Positions 56,602-64,000 of a DNA stretch of 64,000 nt are shown here, piece after piece; the stretch's first letter is position 1, and each line of letters begins with the position of its first letter. The notes under the pieces are model-generated. The model saw nothing but the letters and a program-made list of their open reading frames with translations. It searched no databases and had not been told where the DNA came from. The DNA comes from Semisulcospira habei. Its lineage: Eukaryota > Mollusca > Gastropoda > Semisulcospiridae. The position numbers were made by a program, and so were the translations under genes. The stretch spans positions 159,300,758 through 159,364,757 of the forward strand of contig BTPG01000002.1 in assembly GCA_036245525.1 (NCBI GenBank), read 5' to 3'.

Positions 56602-56815
56602 TTAACTCATTCAGCCCGACGCACGTATTTCCCAAATTTTGGAGGCGTCATCTAACGACTATGCACCTGTTGCAGGAGATGGATCGACCATGATAATTTA
56701 AGGGTAGTGCCAGATTAGCTTGGCGCCGACAGGCGCCAAGCTAATCTGGCACTACCCTTGAATTATCATGGTCGACCCATCTCCTGCTGTAGTGCGTCAG
56801 GGCTGAATGGGTTAA
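56602..56815. mobile_element. Palindromic element, family B (B2 type, reverse)
   Basis: TTAACTCATTCAGCCCGACG to GTCAGGGCTGAATGGGTTAA. Nearly identical to 35849-36062, so one of the younger-looking copies. Confidence 0.9.
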
Positions 56816-56931
56816 GTTAGCTCAGGGTTAGTCGCCATCAGCTGACAAAATCAAGGAACATTCATGTCCTAGGTTTCGCACGGAACGGGAAAAAGTCAGA
56901 AGAGCTGACACCTTGTTCTAGTAACCCCTTC

Positions 56932-57137
56932 ACTGCAGATAAAATCTGAACACCACCCAACTACGAGAGGCAAAGATCCTCATGAGCCCCCCGCAGTTGC
57001 CGGGGCTCATGAGGATCTATGCCTTTTGCTGAAACCACTTTTGTGTTCATGCTCCTTTGACGGCTGGGGATCTTCGGAGCTGAATTAACCAGCGGTTTCA
57101 AACAACACAATCTACGTCACCGGCAATGAAGAGGTAA
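56932..57137. mobile_element. Palindromic element, family A (reverse)
   Basis: TAACCCCTTCACTGCAG to CGGCAATGAAGAGGTAA. Core 56963-57029. Its GAGCTGAATTAACCAGCGG contains an unfilled TTAA near where B sits in the composite copies. Confidence 0.8.
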
Positions 57138-57378
57138 ACACAATAACGTGATACCACATATACACGTATTATGCAGATTTCACAATATCAATACAGCTGA
57201 ACCTGGTTTGAACAAACAATTTTTTTTAAAAGAAGAAAAAAGAAAAAAAAAAAAAAAGAAAGTTGCGCGAAAAGGACCGATGCTTTCTCAAGAGAAGTCT
57301 TGAACAGCACACACAAACACACAAAAACAAAAACAAAACAAACAAAAAAAATCACAGCCACCTCAATAACGGTCTTTA

Positions 57379-60300
57379 TAGTGAGGGCTGTAAGCAAAAT
57401 GATGGGGACAGAGATGACAAAAGCACCAAACTTTTTGGAGATGTTTGTTAGGTCCTATAGGAACAATTTTTGATATGTTCCACAAAAACAGTGGCAGCTG
57501 ATGTTCTCACGTGACAAGTATCAAAAAATGATGACGCGACAAATGGAAAAAGTCAAGAAAAAGTTTGTTTGGCTTGCTAATGGTTAATTTTTATTGATAA
57601 ATTTGTCTAATTTTGATAAAATAAATACACAAAACTAATAGTAGACATAGCAGACATGTTTAAACAAATATGGTAGAAAGCATTAAAGGCTTAATGTTCA
57701 GTCAGCAGCAGTTTTTCCGCAATACGTTTGGGTTTGTCAAGTCAAATGTTCATATGAAATTAACATCTAATCCTTCATGCAGTTACACTTGCAAAGGTCT
57801 GTACATCTCCACGTGGCTTTTTTTGCAAGAACATTTTCCGGTACAACTAGCAGCAGCTTTGCAGCTACACTTGACATGTTCACTACATGCTTCTGAAACA
57901 ATTGGTAAAGATGTCCACAGTGCAATCCAACAACAAGTGGTGGCGTGTATTTTCCAGCCCCATCTTTTTGGGGTTGGTATTTGCTGTTGAGATTGATCGC
58001 TTGTTGTCCAGATTCCAAATTGGTAGACACAACGCTTTGTGTGTTGCAGGAGAGCACCTTGTGTGGGAGGAATAGTGTCCATGGTTTTTCTTTGTTGGCA
58101 AAACATTAACCAACTAGCCTCATTCACAGTCTCAAATCCGCTTGTCTTCTGGTAGATGAGGACGGTGAAGTCCTCCAGAAGTTTAAAGTTCTCATCACTG
58201 ATGCCCACCTCTATGAAAGGGTGACTGGCGATGTCATTGAAGGCCTTGGTCACATCAGGGAAAGATTTTCAAGTCTCCTAGGCAAGCTTTTTCCCCTTCC
58301 AAGAAAGGCTGATACTGTATTGCAGCCTGTGAAGCTGTGGAAAACTGGCAAGGCAGTTGACATTTCTTTGCCAAGGGTTAGGACCCGAGCGTTGATATGA
58401 ATGTAGGAAAAGCTCCTTTCTGTGCCAAACCCAACCCAGATGTTCAGTGTCGAGCATATGTCTTGCAGGTGGTAAAACTTGCCAGTCAATATGACAATAA
58501 CATCGGTGTCCACGGTGCGAACAAAAGCAAGTCTTTGAACCCTGCTGTAATGCATCTTCCACATGGAAGAGTAGTCTGGTATCGGCCTCTTATGGTTGCA
58601 GGCAGGTATGACGTAGTCACTTCCTCTGATGATAACATTTTCTCCTTGTGTCACCACCACTGTTTTGCCAGGAGGAAAATCATTGCTTTCAATCTTCTTG
58701 GACATAAATTCAAAGAATTCTTCCTTGTTTTCTGCATCACGCAGGAAGTCCTGCCACTGTCCTGGGATTTTGTTCTGGCCGGACACTTTTCTTCTCATGC
58801 CTTTTCCTCTCTTTTCTCTGGCAGAACCTTTGATGCTGTTTTTGAGATGCCTGTCCCAAACAATGTCAATCCTCTCTGCAGTCTCAAGCTGATGCCATAC
58901 ATGAGGCAAGAACACGTCGGCAGCATAGTCATCAAATGTCTTCACGCCACTAACAGGTAGAAGATGCACCACAGCTGCGCCGTCAAGCACCTTCACTTTA
59001 AAAGTATCGGGTAGATCTTTCTCACATGTTTTCTCCAAAGATGCGAGTAGCTCAGGAGGAGCGTCTAGGACTTTTATTTCTGGATGTTGTACATCCTCAT
59101 CGAGTTGCTCTAAGGCTTCTGCCAGTTCAGTTGTGTCATATGGTTCAACATCGTCCAGTAAGTGTGTAGCAGATGCCTCCACTGTCTTTGTTAAACATGT
59201 AAGTAGATCAGATTTCTTACCGAGAGGAATTTTTCCTCTGTCTAGCAAAGACGGAGGGAACGGGTGGATTTCATGGCTGAAAAAGGAAGCCATATCAGAC
59301 TCACACTACTCACAGTGTTGTGCCATGATGTATAGTCTGGAGAATAGGCTGACATCAGTCTTCAAATCTGCAGAGTTCTTTTTGTTGGGATAATGAATGG
59401 ACCTTTCACAATCAGTCAAAACTGAGTCGCAGTGGTGGTTGTACTGTTGTTCACCAAGATCCTCAATGGTGCGGACTATATGTATGACATTGGGACATCA
59501 TGAGAATCTAATGTCATTAATTCTCCACTGTCTGTCAAGAAAAGATTGCCCATTTCTTTGAACACTCTTGTAAGGCTGAGAGTTTGTTGTTTGAAACACT
59601 CTTGAGTTGACAAACCTTCTTCACGATGAGAGTGTTTTGCACAGTTTAGTCTTGAACAGTCTTTAAACTCAGTCAGCATGCGTGCTTGTTCTGGACCTGC
59701 CATTTTCGGAGAGCAGATGGGCTTTCTGTAAGCCATACGGCTCCACCAGAGCCTGTCACCAAGTCATTATTTTGTTCATGAGCCTGATCTAATGACATAT
59801 TTGAGAACTTGTGTGCCGTTTTTGAGACAACCCAGTGACCATGCTCAACAAATTCTTCCAAGGTAAAAGGTGGCAGTTTTTTCATGTCTCGAATGTGAAC
59901 AGGAACCCAGCGGGCATAGTAATTCGGATGGTCCAGGGAAAAGAACCACTTGGCCTAGCTTTCAGGGAACCCGCATACAACCCAAAGTCAGCTTCACGAT
60001 GTGCTCTGACAAACAGAAGAACAAGAGTTCAAGTCTGAGTATGGTGTCCCAATGCTGAAATGTGGGGCTCTTTCCAACCATTTCTTGTAGCCAGCTTCTT
60101 TTGACTCTTTTTCTGCTTCAGGCTGCAAGGTGAGAAATGCTTCGCTTTGGAGTTTTCTCAAAACGACAGCGTTAACTTGATGGGCATGGCGTGTTCCGGT
60201 TACGTGAGAACAGCTCAGAAACGACTCTGCTGTGCCTGATGAAGCAATCCCTGCGCCTAGTTATTGACCAAGTCCTCCGCTGTGAAGCTTTCATCAAAGG

Positions 60301-60856
60301 GAAGAGTCACAGGTAGCATGCGCAGTCCCTGAAAGTCACTGACGATATTCCCAAAAGTTTTTATATGGCTGCGACTTGTTTTTACTCCCATGGGACTTCA
60401 AGGGGCAGTTCAACTTCGCACTAGTTATTTGGTGGCAAATCAAACAGGCTTGCCAATCCATCTTTTACCCACTATAGGTCAACCCTGGAACAAGCTATAA
60501 AAAAAAAAACACCCTTTTTATAACAAACAATTATGGGACCATACACAGTATAATGCTTTGTTTCTTTTAGTCCAGTGGCTTCTTGTATGACTCATATAAA
60601 ATAATTAATCTATTCAAAGAGTCTTTTCTCATTTAATTAATGTCGGTTGTCAAAGACACAACCACAACCAATAATTTGTTCGCGTTCGCCACGCTTTGCG
60701 AATTAAATAGTCTGTTTCTCGGAACCTATTGCTGTGCTACCTTGGAACATATCAAAATCTGAAAGCATAAAGCATGTAGATCATCTGGAAAAATTATGGT
60801 ACTTTTGTCAGCTCAGTCCCCATCTCATCAAATAATGGGTCTTACAGCCCTCACTA
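57379..60856 (-). mobile_element. Academ-like DNA transposon, decayed, with TTA target duplication
   Basis: Terminal inverted repeats TAGTGAGGGCTGTAAG (57379) and CTTACAGCCCTCACTA (ending 60856). Subterminal matches are GATGGGGACAGAGATGACAA and its counterpart GATGGGGACTGAGCTGAC. TTA flanks both ends (57376-57378, 60857-60859). Three- to four-bp duplications, an XPG-like nuclease domain and a Cys-rich finger are the known marks of the Academ superfamily; the assignment rests on those marks and remembered conserved motifs. The element is shorter than complete relatives, so the transposase N-terminal part is probably deleted. Confidence 0.7.
57760..60060 (-). pseudogene. Academ-like transposase/XPG-like nuclease/Cys-finger protein
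   Basis: Minus-strand order begins with a transposase remnant in broken frames: LLLFFCLSEH, SLDHPNYYARWVPVHIRDM, KLPPFTLEEFVEHGHWVVSK, NMSLDQAHEQNNDL, GSGGAVWLTESPSALRKWQ and AGPEQARMLTEF. Next is a frame of 347 codons (59293-58250) with an XPG-like pattern: VLDGAAVVHLL, YAADVFLPHVWHQLETAERI, DIVWDRHLKNSIKG, TDVIVILTGKF and VFHSFTGCNTVSAFLGRGK. The last motif commonly reads TGCDT in relatives. After a frameshift at about 58260-58280 comes IEVGISDENFKLLEDFTVLI, IPPTQGALLQHTKRCVYQ, and a Cys cluster CSCKAAASCTGKCSCKKS. Beside the frameshift, the alternate frame shows TAG and TGA where Trp is expected. Non-functional. Confidence 0.75.
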
Positions 60857-60872
60857 TTAATGACAGGTGAAC

Positions 60873-61249
60873 GTTTACAAAGGTGGGTGCTTAAAACAGT
60901 TTTCTGCTGTACAAAACAAAATAAAATAAATATATATTTCTTTTTAATTTTTTTTTAAAAATTCCATAGACACTCGATCTCGACTCCAAAACCGCCATAC
61001 ATAAAACATGATACAACATAGCTCAATGACAGTTCCACCACAGTAACGCGGAAATCACTCACATCCAGAATTCCTATTCAAACTACACGCAACCCCACCC
61101 CCCCCCCCCCCCCCGCTTGTGCACACACAAGTACTGCACGCGTTCACAGTACTGGCGGCTGCACAAGGGGGTAGTTAAAGGGACCTGCCCCAAGCACTAC
61201 TGGGTTCATAGCTGGCAATATCTCCTTCACAAATGTTCTTGGTATGCCC
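60873..61249. other. No gene; poly-A/T and poly-C tracts
   Basis: T/A runs at 60940-60960 and C17 at 61097-61114. 61130-61240 resembles 30610-30650 and 30230-30250 in reverse order, part of a diverged repeat (J). Confidence 0.5.
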
Positions 61250-61464
61250 TAACCCTTTCCCTTTCCGCCGGATGTATGTTTGGTTTCTGCAATCTTTGTT
61301 CATTCACCGACCAAAAGCCAAACCCGTACAAAGAACATGGATACAAATTGGTCTCCACAAGAGCCATAGATCCTCATGAGCCCCCGCTGTCGCGGGGGCT
61401 CATGAGGATCTATGCCTCTTGCAGATGGGTGGTGTTAGATAGTCCTCGGCAGTGAAGGGGTTAA
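61250..61464. mobile_element. Palindromic element, family A
   Basis: TAACCCTTTCCCTTTCCGCC to CGGCAGTGAAGGGGTTAA. Core 61357-61424 with near-perfect arms. Confidence 0.9.
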
Positions 61465-61489
61465 AATAATGCTGGACAAAAGGGCTCAA

Positions 61490-61735
61490 GTAAACTTGTA
61501 AGGTTCCAGTGTCGTAAAATGAATACTTTTCTGCTCTTCTTCTACCTGTACGCAGAAGAGTACTTCCGCTTACAGAAGTGGCAGCAGAAATCATCTATTA
61601 CGTGTACTTTACTCACACGGATTGTCCAAAGAAGGGTAGAAAAGCCTTCGCCAAGGCAATATTGATCACCCGTTGTATTGGCAACTGCTAGCTCTTCAAG
61701 CCCGCCATGTCGCAGATCGCTTCAAGCTTCCAACT
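61490..61735. repeat. Dispersed repeat shared with 30560-30800
   Basis: GTGTCGTAAAATGAATACTT, TGCTCTTCTTCTACCTGTAC GCAGAAGAGT and CCCGCCATG blocks occur in the same order at 30565-30780. The right end here has GCAGATCGCTTCAAGC, the J motif in reverse. Confidence 0.7.
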
Positions 61736-61883
61736 TTTTAACACAAACAATGAAAATGGAAAGAACACATCAAATGGTGTTGTCAGAACAATGAAACGTG
61801 TACACAGGCAAATGCATGGCATGGTAGATTGCACATGAAAACTCGACTAGCCATCACAGTCGCATACATGTTTTTAACTCACA

Positions 61884-61974
61884 GGCGTCGGATGATCGTT
61901 CAGTAATTGATCAACCCTATATTAACATTGGTGGTAGGAAATAGCAACAATCATCCTATGCCTGTGTTATACCC
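61884..61974. repeat. Imperfect palindrome, family I (copy 2)
   Basis: CACAGGCGTCGGATGATCGT with ACAATCATCCTATGCCTGTG. Confidence 0.7.
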
Positions 61975-62045
61975 TTTGACGCCCGGAACTTAATGACCTT
62001 TATTCCATGGAATGGAAGTCATTCAATTCTGGAAGCTAAAAAGTA
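61975..62045. repeat. Family G, decayed
   Basis: GGAACTTAATGACCTTTATT CCATGGAATGGAAGTCATTC around the same GAATGGAAGTCATT motif as the other G copies. Confidence 0.6.
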
Positions 62046-62137
62046 ATGCCTACCTATCCCGAATGGTCGAGCACAGGTTAAGAAAATAGAAAATGAGCGT
62101 TTTATCGTGGTGTTACCTATTAACCCATTGTGCTCCA

Positions 62138-62310
62138 GAGGCGGATCCAGGGGGGGGGGGGGGGTAAATGCCCCCCTCCCCCTCCCCAAATTTGTTAAAA
62201 TGCTATAATAAAGTCCGTTTTCGGGGTTGTTTGGCCCCCTTCCCCCTCCCAAACAAGAAGTTGCCCCCCCCCCCCCTTTTGGAGGTAAGTGATCCGGCCC
62301 TGTGCTCTAG
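62138..62310. repeat. G/C-run element with GGCGGATCCAG ends
   Basis: CAGAGGCGGATCCAGGGGGG on the left and TGATCCGGCCCTG on the right, enclosing poly-G, poly-C and CCCCCTCCCC runs. The 41.3-41.7 kb G-rich block also starts GGGGCGGATCAG and may be the same family. Confidence 0.55.
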
Positions 62311-62329
62311 GTCGACTTCTCCAAATTTT

Positions 62330-62502
62330 GTAATTATTATCTGAAGACTGCTGTACAATCCACGAGACAGATCGAACATGATAGTTCAAAGGTTGTGCCA
62401 GAACAGCTTGTTGTCCATAGGCGCCAAGCTATTCTGGCACCACACTCGAACTATCATGGTCGATAATTATCTGGTGATGGTGTCTGGACTAAATGAATCA
62501 TT
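62330..62502. repeat. Family B (B1-like), decayed
   Basis: GATCGAACATGATAGTTCAA at 62371 pairs with TCGAACTATCATGGTCGAT. Right flank TGTCTGGACTAAATGAATC. Confidence 0.75.
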
Positions 62503-63242
62503 ATCTCCTGTTCTCATGGTCGAGATAGCGTTTTCACGATGTGTGTTAGTGTACAGTCTTTCTCCTTTTTGTTCACGTAGTGACCGGAATAGCGATAAAC
62601 TGTTACGTAGATACACGTAGTGAAAACGCGTGTCATGACTCCCGCCTGTCTCGTGGTCCCACATAACGACCTTGAAACCAGTTCCATACCAAACAAATAT
62701 TACTTAAAAAAAATACGTTTCAAAATCTGACACAATGTGTTGACATTGTCCGCGACCCAAAACCCATAAACATACCTCATAAGGGCGTAAACACAAACAG
62801 TGAAACAGCCAGACGCAACTTGCTTTGGAACAAAAACAAAACATTTGTAAGGTTATATTGCAAAATCTGTATACATGTGTTTATGCGACTCTCTGCTGTC
62901 TGCTTGCTGATTGAGTGACAACGACCTGGGCGCCCAGATTATTGCCAGATTAGTCAGAGACGTCAGATCTTCAGGTGTATTTGGCTTCTTTGCGGAAGAG
63001 GAACAAAGATAGTGTTATAAACAATCAGCTTTCTTGACACCCCCAGTTTCATAATCCCATAATCTGCCGCACATTTTCCTGATTTCATTTCACAGCGGGA
63101 GCTGGGCCGTGTAATCTTGGCTTCTGGGGAAAAGGGGCTGAGGAGTTGGCAGGGATCTCTGCGCCACTGGCTAAAAAGTAAAACGACAGAAAGGGGTTGC
63201 GGTTCAGGTGCGGGGAGACACACTAACGACTATATCAAAGCA
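62503..63242. other. No gene recognised
   Basis: A weak inverted pair, AGCGTTTTCACGATGTGTGT and ACACGTAGTGAAAACGCG, spans 62526-62630. No domain in any ORF. Confidence 0.4.
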
Positions 63243-63329
63243 GCAAAAAAACATCGGGCCGGCGTCTGCCACAGTAGACCCGCGCACAGCCGTGCTACTG
63301 TGGCCGACGCCGGCCCGAGGACCTTTGCC
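63243..63329. repeat. Palindrome, family E (copy 7)
   Basis: GCAAAAAAACATCGGGCCGG with GCCGGCCCGAGGACCTTTGC. Inner GCCACAGTAGACCCGCG/CGTGCTACTGTGGC. Confidence 0.8.
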
Positions 63330-63429
63330 TACTGTGAAATGCTGACGTTGCCAATGTGTCAGCGTGTTAGCGACAGCGACGATGTTTGAAATATCACTTC
63401 CTGCCAAACGTCTTCCAATCGGAAAGTAT

Positions 63430-63553
63430 ACCCAAAAAAATTCTTTTCATTCCAGATAATACCCAAACAAACTCTTTTCGTTCCGGAAAACACCCAAATA
63501 AATTATTCGCAATCAGGAAAATACCCAAAGAAAGTCTTCTTGATCAAGAAAAC
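63430..63553. repeat. 31-bp tandem repeat, four copies
   Basis: Units start with ACCCAAA at 63430, 63461, 63492 and 63523, typically followed by AAACTCTTTTCGTTCCGGAA. Copies have diverged. Confidence 0.85.
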
Positions 63554-64000
63554 GCTTTCTCAATCCGTATTTCCGGAATAAACCCGGGTCACTTGCATCC
63601 TTACGTATGTGTCATTGATGATGAACCTTACATGTCTAACGATAACGTTTGCGTTGTTTTTACATTTTCTCCATTATCAAGCAAAGTCAATGCATAGAAC
63701 ATGACGTTGAACTACAGGGTGGCTGACATTCCACAATTCTCTATTTGACGACAAGAACTACTGCCAACATGTGACATTGTATTAAAAAGAAAGAAAGAAA
63801 GAAAAAAAAAAAAGGGGGGGGGGGGGGGGGAAGGTTGGTCTGGTGGCGTTGCACTGCGGCCACGCGTCTGGCGAAGGTAGTCCAAATTTCCCCTAAAACG
63901 CTCAGGCGCACGCCCACCCTGTGTGTAATAAGTCGCCAAAACTGAAACTCGGCACAGCGCTATCTGCATGTCGGCGCTCGAAGGTGTGCTTTCAGGAACT
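63554..64000. other. No gene; A and G homopolymers
   Basis: A-rich 63783-63813 followed by G17 (63814-63830). No domain in ORFs to the window end. Confidence 0.5.

Larger units (their letters stand above)
57359..60867. mobile_element. Family D palindrome split by a transposon
   Basis: CACCTCAATAACGGTCTTTA (57359-57378) and TTAATGACAGG (60857-60867) join to the right arm of a D core once the intervening 3.5 kb and one TTA are removed. Confidence 0.8.

Noticed and set aside
58397..58960. 187-codon plus-strand ORF
   Set aside because: Antisense shadow of the XPG-like frame on the minus strand.

Overview
The window is animal nuclear DNA: a spliced gene with GT-AG introns, several broken LINEs, cut-and-paste transposon remnants, very long CA, GA, TA and poly-G tracts, and dense palindromic repeats. 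The L2-like LINEs, an Academ-like transposon and a Tc1-like transposon fit a marine invertebrate, perhaps a mollusc. The species cannot be read from the sequence.

Layout. 1-2.7 kb: a palindromic repeat and the 3' scrap of a LINE whose RNase H tail is visible. 2.65-5.76 kb: a dead L2-like LINE on the minus strand with a 99-bp tandem triplication. 8.0-9.8 kb: an L2-like LINE on the plus strand with a 480-codon open reverse-transcriptase frame. 10.7-14.8 kb: a second type of LINE whose 5' endonuclease half is inverted relative to its reverse-transcriptase half, as in twin priming. 15-27 kb: no gene seen, only palindromic elements and microsatellites. 27.07-49.97 kb: a five-exon gene model on the plus strand (442 codons, all splice phases compatible, product not recognised) with an 18.9-kb first intron that holds a Tc1-like transposase pseudogene and an L2 fragment. 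50-57 kb: more palindromes and a third LINE type. 57.38-60.86 kb: a decayed Academ-like DNA transposon (transposase remnant, XPG-like nuclease motifs, Cys-rich finger) flanked by a TTA duplication and inserted in a palindromic element. 61-64 kb: repeats only.

The dominant signal is a set of about a dozen families of near-perfect palindromes, called A to L here, with roughly sixty copies. Most are 80-220 bp. Families A, B, F and H end in TTAA next to CCC- or CTCATT-type ends, like non-autonomous TTAA-targeting (piggyBac-like) elements, though no matching transposase is present. Two features stand out. Many copies carry private substitutions or deletions in BOTH arms, so arms match each other better than they match other copies. 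One palindrome (51487-51606) is a sequence that also occurs unpalindromised at 3.1 kb, folded back on itself with no spacer. Together these suggest that palindromes here arise, or are kept perfect, by snap-back copying or arm-to-arm conversion. Elements are also nested (B in A, palindrome in K, Academ in D). Letters A-L are local labels, and element edges are good to a few bases.
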